Of a stretch of DNA of 34,881 nt, positions 16,700-23,752 are shown piece by piece. The notes under the pieces are model-generated. The model had not been told where the DNA came from and ran no database searches. It saw only the letters and a program-made list of their open reading frames with translations. Within the stretch, counting starts at the first letter, position 1. Each line of letters starts with the position of its first letter. Made by a program: the position numbers and the translations under genes. Source of the stretch: Nitrososphaerota archaeon (GTDB lineage: Archaea > Thermoproteota > Nitrososphaeria > Nitrososphaerales > Nitrosopumilaceae); NCBI GenBank assembly GCA_022573895.1, contig JACZTB010000015.1, forward strand, positions 1 through 34,881, written 5' to 3'.

Positions 16700-17104
16700 T
16701 TGGAAGAAAAATCTGTAAAATTATTTTCTGAAAAAAATCTTGTTTTTATTGCAACAATCATGAAAGATGGCTCTCCACAAGTATCCCCTGTTTGGGCAAA
16801 TTATGAAGATGGATATATTTTGATAAATACTGTTGAAGGAAGATTAAAACACAAAAATGTTCTACGTGATCCTCGTGTTGCAGTATCTGTTGTATCAAGA
16901 GATAATCCACTTGATATGACAACAATTCGTGGAACTGTTGAAGAATTGATTCCAGATTATGAATACAAACATGCAGACAAACTTACACAACAATACATGA
17001 GTCGTGAACATTATCCATTCAAACGTGATGATGAAAAAAGAGTGATTCTAAAAATCAAACCAAACAAAGTTTTTGTTTTGCCTGAATTGAAGATGAATGA
17101 ATAG
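16700..17104 (+). CDS. Pyridoxamine-5'-phosphate-oxidase-fold flavin/F420 oxidoreductase
   Basis: The 134-residue protein has the split-barrel pattern of PPOX/FDOR proteins: LVFIATIMKDGSPQVSPVWANYEDGYILINT (landmarks IATIMKDGSPQVSPVW), then GRLKHKNVLRDPRVAVSVV and the TIRGTVEELIP strand. Archaeal members often use F420 and reduce quinone-like or other small substrates. The TTG start is 12 bases after the regulator gene. The substrate is unknown. Confidence 0.82.
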   Translation: MEEKSVKLFSEKNLVFIATIMKDGSPQVSPVWANYEDGYILINTVEGRLKHKNVLRDPRVAVSVVSRDNPLDMTTIRGTVEELIPDYEYKHADKLTQQYMSREHYPFKRDDEKRVILKIKPNKVFVLPELKMNE

Positions 17105-17116
17105 TAATTTAGAATG

Positions 17117-17138
17117 TTTCTAAATTCGAGTTTAGAAA
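17117..17138. repeat. Palindromic element, copy 1
   Basis: Arms TTTCTAAA and TTTAGAAA are separated by TTCGAG. It lies 13 bases after the oxidoreductase stop, between two convergent gene ends. Three further copies lie at 19301, 19941 and 20011. Confidence 0.7.
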
Positions 17139-17187
17139 TGTATTAAATTAATAATATTAAAAAATAGAAAAAAGTTGGTAGGACAGA

Positions 17188-17481
17188 TTAACGTCGACGT
17201 TTAGCTGCCTTTCTTTTTGGAGCTGCTCGACGTGTAGCTGCCTTTCTTTTTGGAGCTGCTCGACGTGTAGCTGCCTTTCTTTTTGGAGCTGCTCGACGTG
17301 TAGCTGCCTTTCTTTTTGGAGCTACTCTCTTACGAGTTGCTGCACCTTTTCTAGCTGCTGCTTTTCTCCTACGAGAAGCTTTTGCCTTTGTTGCTGCTGC
17401 TGCTTTTGCTGCTGCATTTCTCTTTCGAGTTCGTGCTGCTTTTTTAGCTGCTGCCGCTCTATTGGCTTTAGATGTTGCCAT
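17188..17481 (-). CDS. Histone-H1-like basic repeat protein
   Basis: The product of 97 residues from MATSKANR is almost entirely alanine, lysine and arginine. It has three regions: AAAAKKAARTRKRNAAAKAAAATKAKA at the N-terminus, then a mixed arginine-rich middle, then near-identical 11-residue repeats RRAAPKRKAAT to the end. Composition matches H1-tail or KAA-type DNA-compacting proteins. The ATG at 17481 is preferred over the longer frame starting at 17505, because it gives the typical MATSKANR start. It would act on DNA in the nucleoid; binding is inferred. Confidence 0.8.
   Translation of the reverse strand: MATSKANRAAAAKKAARTRKRNAAAKAAAATKAKASRRRKAAARKGAATRKRVAPKRKAATRRAAPKRKAATRRAAPKRKAATRRAAPKRKAAKRRR
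17195..17326 (-). repeat. Four tandem 33-base units inside the H1-like gene
   Basis: Four copies of a 33-base unit (each opening CGACGT on the plus strand) run without gaps and are nearly identical. The length is a multiple of three, so copy number can change without breaking the frame. The first and last copies carry small differences. Confidence 0.85.
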
Positions 17482-17585
17482 GACTTTTTTCCAAAAGTTA
17501 TACATGTTATATTGTAGAAGTCACACATAACTACGTTGAATATAGAAAAATTTGACACTTTTTTTTGATTTTCTAAAGTATTCGA

Positions 17586-18071
17586 TCAACAATTTGTTAT
17601 ACAAACAACAGCTGTATCAACAGTTGATTGTTCTTTTTGTGGTCTTATGATTATCTTGTATTGTTTTTCTTCATCAAATGGAATATCAAACTGTGTAGTT
17701 ATCTCAATTGGTTTGTTTGGTTCTAACCATTCTATGAACAAGTCTTTAGAAGAAAATTCCCCATAAACTGCTTTATGTTTTTGTTCTTTTTCATCAACAA
17801 TGTAAAATTGTCCGCCTGTAAGCCGTGTTTTTTCATTACTGATGTTCTTTGCAGTGATTCCAATCTTTACAAACGTGTTTTCAGGTACAACTTCCTTACT
17901 TCCTTTATGTGTTCCCTCAAATGTAATGACATATTCTACTGGTCCAACGGTAACTATCTCTCCTGCAACTGATGTGATGTAGTTTGTTTGGTATTGTGTA
18001 TACATGTACATTCCAGCTGCCATTGAAACAATTATTGCAGTAAATATTATCACTGCACCAATTTTTACCAT
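17586..18071 (-). CDS. Membrane-anchored DUF4352-like exported protein
   Basis: An N-terminal hydrophobic helix (VKIGAVIIFTAIIVSMAAGM, residues 2-21) anchors an extracellular domain with Ig-like strands: EYVITFEGTHKG, FVKIGITAKNISNEKTRL, FYIVDEKEQKHK, and IEWLEPNKPIEITTQFDIP. The pattern of a helper strand pair plus NxS-type turn resembles DUF4352/telokin-like domains, whose function is mostly unknown. The last residues contain two cysteines (VVCITNC) that could form a disulfide outside the cell. It is convergent to nothing nearby and has its own upstream AT-rich region. Confidence 0.65.
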   Translation of the reverse strand: MVKIGAVIIFTAIIVSMAAGMYMYTQYQTNYITSVAGEIVTVGPVEYVITFEGTHKGSKEVVPENTFVKIGITAKNISNEKTRLTGGQFYIVDEKEQKHKAVYGEFSSKDLFIEWLEPNKPIEITTQFDIPFDEEKQYKIIIRPQKEQSTVDTAVVCITNC

Positions 18072-18154
18072 AAAAACTCTGAATTATTTTGATATATAGT
18101 TGAAACGGAATTTTTAAAAAAAAACCAGATCTAGTGTAACAAATTGCACAGAAA

Positions 18155-18228
18155 GGGTGGGGTATGAACTTGTTATTTTCAGATAGAATGACATAAAATC
18201 AGCGAAAATTTGACTAAAAACCCCATCC
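18155..18228. repeat. Inverted repeat GGGTGGGGT / ACCCCATCC
   Basis: Nine-base arms (18155-18163 and 18220-18228) pair with one G-T wobble across a 56-base loop. It is one of several G/C-run pairs in an otherwise AT-rich 18072-18570 gap with no confident gene. Confidence 0.4.
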
Positions 18229-18300
18229 TATTTGAAAAATAAATCATTCATGTATACATCATCTTCTGAATAATATTACTAACTTTTAATCTGTTTCTGA

Positions 18301-18546
18301 GGGGTTTAGCTTTTACGCACAACGCTAATAGTTTGGGTATGTTTAGCTGGTAGAGCATGGTGGTTTGATGGTTGCATTTCATATCTAGGCACATTCGTTA
18401 AACCCCCCCACAAATCACCTAATTTTGAAAAAATTACATTACGCCTAAATGATCTAAATTACAAGGGGGGTTTAACGCTTAGGCATAATTTTAGAAAACT
18501 AGTCATTTTAGAAAACTTGTAACATTGGAATAAGGGGGTAAACCCC
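18301..18546 (+). ncRNA. Candidate structured RNA with nested G/C stems
   Basis: An outer stem of 8 pairs (GGGGTTTA 18301-18308 with TAAACCCC 18539-18546) encloses a perfect 13-pair stem (18396-18408 with 18465-18477, CGTTAAACCCCCC and its complement). Between them lies an AATTTT/AAAATT hairpin at 18421-18435, and a 12-base direct repeat TTTTAGAAAACT is seen at 18489 and 18506. A TATA-like AATAATATTAC is centred about 27 bases before 18301. Four G/C-runs of one motif alternate in direction in an AT-rich background. This suggests a structured RNA, but an alternative is a degenerate mobile element with inverted ends. It does not match SRP RNA or RNase P RNA landmarks that I know. Confidence 0.4.
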
Positions 18547-18570
18547 GTCCTGAAACGATAGATTTGGAAG

Positions 18571-18723
18571 TTATTCTCTTTCTAATCTAATAATGATTTT
18601 ACCTTTTTTGGCAGAATTTACCACTTTGAGAGCTCTATCCAATACACCCTTCCCAAATCTTGACAACTCTGTCGAAGAAATGGTAAATTCTCTTGGTTTT
18701 GATTTTGAGGTTTTTCTTTTCAT
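18571..18723 (-). CDS. Small basic protein, 50 residues
   Basis: The frame runs from ATG 18723 to TAA 18571 and encodes a lysine-rich N-terminus (MKRKTSKSKPREFTISSTEL) and a helix-strand C-terminus (LDRALKVVNSAKKGKIIIRLERE; landmarks DRALKVVNSAKKG and IIIRLERE). A TATA box (CTTATATCC on the minus strand) is centred 25 bases before the ATG, so a leaderless start fits. It may be a small DNA- or RNA-binding protein. No family is recognised. Confidence 0.55.
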   Translation of the reverse strand: MKRKTSKSKPREFTISSTELSRFGKGVLDRALKVVNSAKKGKIIIRLERE

Positions 18724-18744
18724 AATTTAGGATGGTGAGTTTTG

Positions 18745-18757
18745 GATATAAGACGCA
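18745..18757 (-). promoter_or_regulatory. TATA box of the 50-residue gene
   Basis: GTCTTATATCC on the minus strand lies about 25 bases from the ATG at 18723. Confidence 0.55.
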
Positions 18758-18783
18758 CGTAGAACTGATAAATCATCTATTTT

Positions 18784-19233
18784 TTAGAACGTCTTCATCA
18801 AAAACCTTGCAGCTTTTTCATGCATTTCAGAAACTCTATCCATTGCATCAAAAACAGTTTGTTGATTGATGTTTTCTTTGTCATCTAGTACAAAATAAAC
18901 TCCAATCTTTTGTTTTCCATCCTCTGTGATCATTTTATTAATTGCATGAATTGAATTGCAAAAATTAACTACTTTTTTCTCAAATATTCCTTTTTCTTCT
19001 TTATTAAATCTCAAATATCTTGCAATTTGATTATTTTTCATAGTTACTTTGGCCCCTATTACTAGAATTCCTGGTTGTGCTTTTGGCTCAAATATTTCTG
19101 TAGGGATCCCATACTGACCTGCATGCCTTACTAGAATTTGAAAAGAGTTCACTTTATTTTTTATTTCTTCAAAAGAATGACCCTCGTGTGTTAACCATCT
19201 TTCAATATTCTCTTGCATTTTGGATGAATTCAT
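18784..19233 (-). CDS. DUF2299 family protein
   Basis: The 149-residue protein shows the archaeal DUF2299 pattern: an N-terminal helix (MQENIERWLTHEGHSFEEI), FQILVRHAGQYGIPTEIFEPKA, GILVIGAKVTMKN, and a C-terminal helix SEMHEKAARFLM. The fold suggests a two-domain alpha/beta module related to type III secretion chaperone-like folds; the role in archaea is not known. A TATA-like AATCATATAG about 25 bases before the ATG suggests a leaderless transcript. Confidence 0.7.
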   Translation of the reverse strand: MNSSKMQENIERWLTHEGHSFEEIKNKVNSFQILVRHAGQYGIPTEIFEPKAQPGILVIGAKVTMKNNQIARYLRFNKEEKGIFEKKVVNFCNSIHAINKMITEDGKQKIGVYFVLDDKENINQQTVFDAMDRVSEMHEKAARFLMKTF

Positions 19234-19300
19234 GATAAAACATTTGAAACAGTACTATATGATTCTAAATTCAAATGATTACTACTCTAAATTTATGATA

Positions 19301-19323
19301 TTTCAAAATTCGAATTTAGAAAT
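19301..19323. repeat. Palindromic element, copy 2
   Basis: TTTCAAAATTCGAATTTAGA followed by AAT is the same element with one arm substitution. It lies between the stop of the 19362-19589 gene and the DUF2299 promoter, that is, at a 3' end on the minus strand. Confidence 0.6.
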
Positions 19324-19361
19324 ATTAAAAATCTACACCCTGGGCCCATTAAGAAATATAT

Positions 19362-19589
19362 CTATGTATTTACATTAAAACCAGAATCTATTTCTGGTAC
19401 TGGCGACCCAATTATTATAATTGTTATAATGTCTCGTATTAACAAAACTAATGAAAGATAAATGCAATTTTTTGCTTTTTCAGGATCATCATGACGTAAA
19501 ATAAAAAATGCAATAAATCCACCAATTACTCCAAAGAATATTGGTACCAAAAACCACTTGTTACTTCTTGCTTTTTCTGGATATGACAT
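19362..19589 (-). CDS. Small two-span membrane protein
   Basis: The 75-residue protein has a basic N-terminus (MSYPEKARSNKWF) followed by two hydrophobic helices, about residues 12-30 (FLVPIFFGVIGGFIAFFIL) and 42-60 (IYLSLVLLIRDIITIIIIG), with RHDDPEKAKN in the loop between. It ends in a polar tail. The function is unknown. The family looks familiar from other members of this lineage, but I cannot name it. It lies 12 bases after the zinc-ribbon gene on the same strand. Confidence 0.65.
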   Translation of the reverse strand: MSYPEKARSNKWFLVPIFFGVIGGFIAFFILRHDDPEKAKNCIYLSLVLLIRDIITIIIIGSPVPEIDSGFNVNT

Positions 19590-19601
19590 GATTTTTCGTA
19601 A

Positions 19602-19850
19602 TTATTTTGCAGTTATTGTTTTTTTCTGTATCTGTGTAATCTCTATTTCTACTGTTTCTAGTGGATCATCAACTTGATTACGTCTAATTGAGAACATTTT
19701 TGGTTTTTCAAAGTCATCAGTACAATCAGGGCATGCATAAACTAAAACTCTATGTTCGTTTGGTGCCTTTGGATTGGACAATCTGGGATAATACACCAAT
19801 CTTGCACCACAATCAACACAATATCTGTTGGCCCTTCTAGTTCTGACCAA
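19602..19850 (-). CDS. Zinc-ribbon protein, 82 residues
   Basis: CVDC at residues 11-14 and CPDC at 40-43 form a zinc-ribbon pair with the intervening arginine-rich strand region YYPRLSNPKAPNEHRVLVYA. The N-terminus is basic (MVRTRRANRY), which fits nucleic-acid contact. The start is TTG at 19850, supported by a strong Shine-Dalgarno site. It is the first gene of a two-gene unit with the small membrane protein. Confidence 0.65.
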   Translation of the reverse strand: MVRTRRANRYCVDCGARLVYYPRLSNPKAPNEHRVLVYACPDCTDDFEKPKMFSIRRNQVDDPLETVEIEITQIQKKTITAK

Positions 19851-19856
19851 TGTAAA

Positions 19857-19862
19857 CCTCCT
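19857..19862 (-). promoter_or_regulatory. Shine-Dalgarno site that decides a TTG start
   Basis: AGGAGG on the minus strand lies 6 bases before the TTG at 19850. No ATG is well placed, so the site sets the start. Confidence 0.65.
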
Positions 19863-19940
19863 GCATCATTCTAGATGTGCGATCATCTATTAGATCTATA
19901 TTGTCTAATAGAATGAACTAATTACTATCAACCGATCAAT

Positions 19941-19964
19941 ATTTCTAAATTCGAGTTTAGAAAT
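19941..19964. repeat. Palindromic element, copy 3
   Basis: Arms ATTTCTAAA and TTTAGAAAT flank TTCGAG, identical in core to copy 1. It sits between the tRNA gene and the zinc-ribbon gene, where only copy 4 lies closer to the tRNA. Confidence 0.7.
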
Positions 19965-20010
19965 ATAATTGATTTAACATATTTATTCTCAACTTATATT
20001 AAAATAAAAT

Positions 20011-20033
20011 GTTTCAAAATTCGACTTTAGAAA
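20011..20033. repeat. Palindromic element, copy 4, directly after tRNA-Asn
   Basis: TTTCAAAATTCGACTTTAGA followed by AAT begins 7 bases beyond the 3' end of the tRNA on the minus strand. Its location directly after a gene end supports a terminator-like or 3'-processing role for the family. Confidence 0.6.
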
Positions 20034-20039
20034 TAAAAG

Positions 20040-20114
20040 GCGCCGCCCATCAGACTTGAACTGACGACCATCCGATTAACAGTCGGACGCTCTACCACGC
20101 TGAGCTAGGGCGGC
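20040..20114 (-). tRNA. tRNA-Asn (anticodon GTT)
   Basis: The minus strand folds as a full cloverleaf: acceptor GCCGCCC with GGGCGGC, D-arm GCTC/GAGC with loop AGCGTGGTA, anticodon stem TCCGA/TCGGA with loop CTGTTAA and anticodon GTT, T-arm GTCAG/CTGAT with loop TTCAAGT. The discriminator base is G. CCA is not encoded. There is no intron. Confidence 0.97.
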
Positions 20115-20187
20115 AACATGTATGTACCTTGATAAAAGTGATTTAATCTTTACGACTATTCCAATAAGACCCAAATCTAATTGCTGA

Positions 20188-20475
20188 TTAGTTAAATTTA
20201 GAAAAAAATTCTTTGATTTCTTTTGAATGGTTTTCTACTAATTTAATAATTTCTAGATGTTCATCAGCTGTGGGTTCTCTATGATGAACAATTTGAAATG
20301 CACTAAGTGCAGAACCAACCATTTCTCCAACAAAAAATCCACACAAAAAATCACCGATACTTGTACAATCCCATATTTCTTCAATTCTGGGTGAAGCTCC
20401 TGATGTTTTGTATAATTCTAATGTTTGTTCAATTAAGTCTGTTGTTTGTTTTGTAAATTCAGGATCAAGGGTCAT
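20188..20475 (-). CDS. Hypothetical protein after rpl6
   Basis: The 95-residue protein (MTLDPEFTKQTTDLIEQTLE) is helical and acidic, with a hydrophobic middle GDFLCGFFVGEMVGSALSAF that is too polar to be a clear membrane span. It is 17 bases after rpl6 on the same strand, so it is the last gene of the ribosomal cluster. In other archaea rpl32e and rpl19e would follow here. The family is not recognised. Confidence 0.6.
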   Translation of the reverse strand: MTLDPEFTKQTTDLIEQTLELYKTSGASPRIEEIWDCTSIGDFLCGFFVGEMVGSALSAFQIVHHREPTADEHLEIIKLVENHSKEIKEFFSKFN

Positions 20476-20492
20476 AGGAAAAATTAGAAATT

Positions 20493-21050
20493 TTATTTTT
20501 CAATGCCTTTTTTCTTATCATAGACATAAATACCGTCTAAGAAAACTCTATGGTCTTTATTTTTTACTTTAGTTTTTTGCTCAATGTTTGCTGCAGTTTG
20601 AGTAATGTCTGTCCAAACTTCACCAGTAAGAATTACATCTTCACCTTTTGGAATTACTTTGGTATTTCCAACAATTTTTGTAATCCTTGGTGCACGTTCT
20701 CCTTGGAAGTTTTCTATTAAAATTTTCTTTCCATCTACTTTTACTGTTACTGGAAAGTGTGTAAAGACAATCTTCATCTTAATTGTATATCCTTCTACTA
20801 AACCTTCACAAATATTTCTAATAATTGATCTTGCAGTATGCAAAATAGAATAATCTCTTTTTCTAAAACCAGTTGCCTTTAAGAGAATTTTTCCTTCTGT
20901 AATCTCAATATTTACTGGGATTTTACTAAAACTCTTGAAGGTTTTACCTAATGGGCCTTCGAATTTAAGCATGTATTTATTTTGTGTAACCTTAACTCCT
21001 TCTGGAATAATTACTTCCTCTTGAAATTTTTCAACTTGCTCAGTAGACAT
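20493..21050 (-). CDS. rpl6: Ribosomal protein uL6
   Basis: uL6 is a large-subunit protein near the factor-binding site. The 185-residue length fits archaeal uL6. Landmarks are IIPEGVKVTQNKYMLKFEGPLGK (landmark VTQNKYMLKFEGPLG), LHTARSIIRNICEGLVEGYT, and the C-terminal KNKDHRVFLDGIYVYDKKK. It overlaps the rps8 end by 11 bases. Confidence 0.96.
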   Translation of the reverse strand: MSTEQVEKFQEEVIIPEGVKVTQNKYMLKFEGPLGKTFKSFSKIPVNIEITEGKILLKATGFRKRDYSILHTARSIIRNICEGLVEGYTIKMKIVFTHFPVTVKVDGKKILIENFQGERAPRITKIVGNTKVIPKGEDVILTGEVWTDITQTAANIEQKTKVKNKDHRVFLDGIYVYDKKKGIEK

Positions 21051-21432
21051 ATCCTATCAAAAATCCCCCAATCCCTTTATCCACTGCTTCATGATGAGAC
21101 ATTACTCCTTGATTTGTTGTAACTAGGAGCATCCCTCTATTGTATGCTGGCAAGTATTGTTGTTCCCAGCTGTTAAATTCATCTTTTTTTACTTTGAATC
21201 TAGGAGAAATTGCTCCACATTTTGTTATTTTTGCCAATAGATTGATTTTGAATTTCCCACCTCTATTATCATTAATATGTTCAAACTCTCCAACATATCC
21301 TTCTTTTTGAAGGGTTTGTAGAACTTTAACTCCTATTTTTGAAGTTGGAAGAACTATGCATTTATTTTTCCTTCTTGTTTCATTATTGTATAATGTGACA
21401 AATAGATTTGCTAAAATGTTAGTTGCTGGCAT
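21040..21432 (-). CDS. rps8: Ribosomal protein uS8
   Basis: The 130-residue small-subunit protein binds 16S rRNA in the central domain. Landmarks are NILANLFVTLYNNETRRK, VLQTLQKEGYVGEFEHI, LAKITKCGAISPRFKVK and the C-terminal GVMSHHEAVDKGIGGFLIGYVY. It follows rps14 with 4 bases between and overlaps rpl6 by 11 bases. Confidence 0.96.
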   Translation of the reverse strand: MPATNILANLFVTLYNNETRRKNKCIVLPTSKIGVKVLQTLQKEGYVGEFEHINDNRGGKFKINLLAKITKCGAISPRFKVKKDEFNSWEQQYLPAYNRGMLLVTTNQGVMSHHEAVDKGIGGFLIGYVY

Positions 21433-21436
21433 TATA

Positions 21437-21616
21437 TCACATATTTTTCCTAAATCCTAAAGACACTGCTACTTCTCTGAAACATCGTCTGCATAGCATT
21501 AAATTATATTTTTGTATAACTGCTGTATAATCTCCACATCTTTTACACCATCTTGAACCTCTACCAAAGTCATGTTTTTTTCTTCCAGTAAATTCGTATG
21601 ATCTATCTTTTGGCAT
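21437..21616 (-). CDS. rps14: Ribosomal protein uS14 (zinc-binding type)
   Basis: This 59-residue gene is short but clear. It begins MPKDRSYEFTGRKKHDFGRG and carries the zinc-binding cysteines C24-x2-C27 and C42-x2-C45 (RWCKRCG and LCRRCFRE). It ends LGFRKNM. The start ATG shares one base with the rpl5 stop codon. It binds the small subunit head. Confidence 0.95.
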   Translation of the reverse strand: MPKDRSYEFTGRKKHDFGRGSRWCKRCGDYTAVIQKYNLMLCRRCFREVAVSLGFRKNM

Positions 21617-22137
21617 TATTCCACCGTCACTCCAAACTCTTTTACTAGATAATCCTTTGCTTCTTGACTTGTAATGATATGAGATTTTCCAACACTTGCT
21701 TTATGTTTACTTCTTTTTCTAATTCTATAACCTGGTCGACTTAACGCAATTGAAATTCCAAGGCCCAAAATTCCAATTTGTGGTTCATATTTAACATCTG
21801 GGATATCTATATGTTCATTAATTCCAAATGAATAATTTCCAAAATTATCAAATGATTTACCTTTAACAATATCTCCTTTTGCTTCTAATAGTCTTTTTAG
21901 TAATGCTTTAGCATCTTCTCCTCTAATTGTTACTGATACTCCTATAGGTTCTCCTTTTCTAATTCCCCAATCTCTTTGTGTCTCTTTTGCATTACGTGCA
22001 CATGATTTTTTTCCTGAAATTTGTTCAAGTGCTCTCTTTGCAATTTCTATTGCATCACCTGATTTACCTACTCCCATGTTAAGAACTACTTTATCTAAAG
22101 AGATTTTTCTCATTGGAGATTCTGTTGTTAGAGACAT
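21616..22137 (-). CDS. rpl5: Ribosomal protein uL5
   Basis: The 173-residue protein binds 5S rRNA. Landmarks are KISLDKVVLNMGVGKSGDAIE, ISGKKSCARNAKETQRDWGIRKGEPIGVSVTIRG (landmark IRKGEPIGVSVTIRG) and the FGINEHIDIPDVKYEPQIGILG region (landmark FGINEHIDIPDVKY). It follows rps4e after 4 bases. Confidence 0.96.
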   Translation of the reverse strand: MSLTTESPMRKISLDKVVLNMGVGKSGDAIEIAKRALEQISGKKSCARNAKETQRDWGIRKGEPIGVSVTIRGEDAKALLKRLLEAKGDIVKGKSFDNFGNYSFGINEHIDIPDVKYEPQIGILGLGISIALSRPGYRIRKRSKHKASVGKSHIITSQEAKDYLVKEFGVTVE

Positions 22138-22141
22138 ATGA

Positions 22142-22858
22142 TCACTTTAATTGAATTACTGGCTCCTCTTTTCCTATTGCCATTATGATGTCAGTTGGAA
22201 TCTCTATTTTTCTATCACCTAAGACAAGAACAGCTTTTTTTGGAAGAATGAATGTTCCTTTTTCCATAGTTTCAATCTTACCTATTTGTCCTGCGTTAAT
22301 TCCTTGTGTTACCAAACATTGACAACCGGATTCTAATTTGATTACCTCAAGAATTTTCAGATCTGGAATTTGTATCAGACAGCTATCTCCAACATTTACT
22401 TTAATATCAGAAATTAATGAACGTCCATCATGGAATCCTATTTGCATTTTTCCTTTGTTAATTGTAGTTTTGCTAACTATTCTAACAAGTTTTTTTGATT
22501 TTTCTGATTCCTTAATCTTAATTGGCGTTAACAGTTTTTTTTCTGATGAAACAAGTCGATAAATATCTGGTACATTTTCTAATTCTACTACATCCATTAA
22601 TCCAATTGCATGGTGAAGTGATTTTCTTACAACTCCATCAATTTTTACTTTACCTGAATATATTGCAGTTTTTGCTTCTCTAAGAGTTTTAACTATTTTT
22701 AGCGTGTCTCTTAGAAATACTGCAGTAGGTACAGAATTGTTCTTTTTGTGCGGACCAGGCCTAACTGTGATTACAAATCTCTTACTTTTTCTTGTAATTC
22801 CCCAAAACTGTGGCGCCATTTGACGTTTGAGTTTTTTACTTCCTGCAAGACTCACCAT
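22142..22858 (-). CDS. rps4e: Ribosomal protein eS4
   Basis: eS4 is an archaeal/eukaryotic small-subunit protein. The 238-residue protein shows an S4-type RNA-binding domain and a KOW region. Landmarks are LKRQMAPQFWGITRKSKRF, RPGPHKKNNSVPTAVFLRD, VKIDGVVRKSLHHAIGLMDVV and NAGQIGKIETMEKGTFI. It overlaps rpl24 by one base. Confidence 0.95.
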   Translation of the reverse strand: MVSLAGSKKLKRQMAPQFWGITRKSKRFVITVRPGPHKKNNSVPTAVFLRDTLKIVKTLREAKTAIYSGKVKIDGVVRKSLHHAIGLMDVVELENVPDIYRLVSSEKKLLTPIKIKESEKSKKLVRIVSKTTINKGKMQIGFHDGRSLISDIKVNVGDSCLIQIPDLKILEVIKLESGCQCLVTQGINAGQIGKIETMEKGTFILPKKAVLVLGDRKIEIPTDIIMAIGKEEPVIQLK

Positions 22859-23325
22859 TATTTCTCATTTCCCTTTTTTTCAGTTTTATCTACCTTTTTT
22901 GTTTCTTTAAGATCTTCTTTAACTGGTTTTTCTTTAAGATCTTCTTTAACTGGTTTTTCTTTTGGTTGTTTTCTTGGATCTTTACCTTCCAGCTTTGCTA
23001 TTCTCCATTTATCTCCCGTATTGAGTGAAGTTACTATAAGATTTGATGTATGAATATAAACGTCAAATTTTTCCCCTTTTGTTTTTTCTTTCTTTATTCC
23101 TTCAATAGTTACACTACTTTTTTGCGTAGATATCTTTAAAATTTTACCGTCAACCCCTTTGTATTCTCCTCTGACAATTGTTATACTATCCCCCTCAGTT
23201 ACACGAACACTTCTCTTTCCATATTTTTTGCGTAGATTTTTTGATAATGCACTCCCAAGTTGTTTGCTCCTCATCTGGTATGTTGCACGATAAATCATTT
23301 TGTTGCGCATTTTAGTTGGTTTCAT
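22858..23325 (-). CDS. rpl24: Ribosomal protein uL24 with charged C-terminal repeat tail
   Basis: The first ~115 residues are uL24, an assembly-initiating large-subunit protein: [40 protein letters not shown] and the KOW motif [15 protein letters not shown]. The C-terminal ~40 residues are a lysine/glutamate tail with two copies of a nine-residue unit (KEKPVKEDL) encoded by a 27-base tandem repeat. The start ATG lies 4 bases beyond the rpl14 stop. Confidence 0.94.
   Translation of the reverse strand: MKPTKMRNKMIYRATYQMRSKQLGSALSKNLRKKYGKRSVRVTEGDSITIVRGEYKGVDGKILKISTQKSSVTIEGIKKEKTKGEKFDVYIHTSNLIVTSLNTGDKWRIAKLEGKDPRKQPKEKPVKEDLKEKPVKEDLKETKKVDKTEKKGNEK
22904..22957 (-). repeat. Two tandem 27-base units in rpl24
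   Basis: Two near-identical units, opening at 22904 and 22931 on the plus strand, code for the repeated lysine/glutamate motif. The length is a multiple of three. Confidence 0.8.
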
Positions 23326-23329
23326 TTTT

Positions 23330-23752
23330 TTATACCACCATTGATGCCAAATTAGCTACTCTTGGCCATTTTTCTGAAGCTTCTACCGCAACCGGTCCTT
23401 TGATATCCGTTCCTCTTGTTTCTCCTTCTGGAGTAATTAGAACTGCTGCATTGTCCTCAAAACAAACTCGAACACCATTTAATCTACGAATTGCATATTT
23501 TTGTCTGATAATTACTGCACCATGTACTTGCTTTCTTAATTCTGCAGGCCCTTTCTTTACTACAACATTACAAAAATCTCCTACTGCTGCTGCAGGAAGT
23601 CTAGATACTCTAGTTTTATGTCTTGGAACATTGATTATCTCTAAAATTTTAGCACCAGAATTATCAGCACACACAATTTGTGCACCAACTGGAAGTACTC
23701 GTGTGACATATGGTCTAAATTCTTCTACTCCTTTACCTGCTTGTTTTGCCAT
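23330..23752 (-). CDS. rpl14: Ribosomal protein uL14
   Basis: The 140-residue protein binds near the subunit interface. Landmarks are [42 protein letters not shown], and [32 protein letters not shown] (landmark [18 protein letters not shown]). It overlaps rps17 by one base. Confidence 0.97.
   Translation of the reverse strand: MAKQAGKGVEEFRPYVTRVLPVGAQIVCADNSGAKILEIINVPRHKTRVSRLPAAAVGDFCNVVVKKGPAELRKQVHGAVIIRQKYAIRRLNGVRVCFEDNAAVLITPEGETRGTDIKGPVAVEASEKWPRVANLASMVV

Noticed and set aside
17195-17326. CRISPR-like repeats in the H1-like gene
   Set aside because: There are no unique spacers and the units are in-frame coding repeats.
18155-18477. Equal 56-base loops in two inverted repeats as a shared element
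   Set aside because: The loops have no sequence similarity and the arms are in opposite order, so the equal length looks like coincidence.
18301-18546. SRP RNA or RNase P RNA
   Set aside because: Neither the SRP domain IV motif nor the conserved RNase P core sequences are visible, and the length is short.
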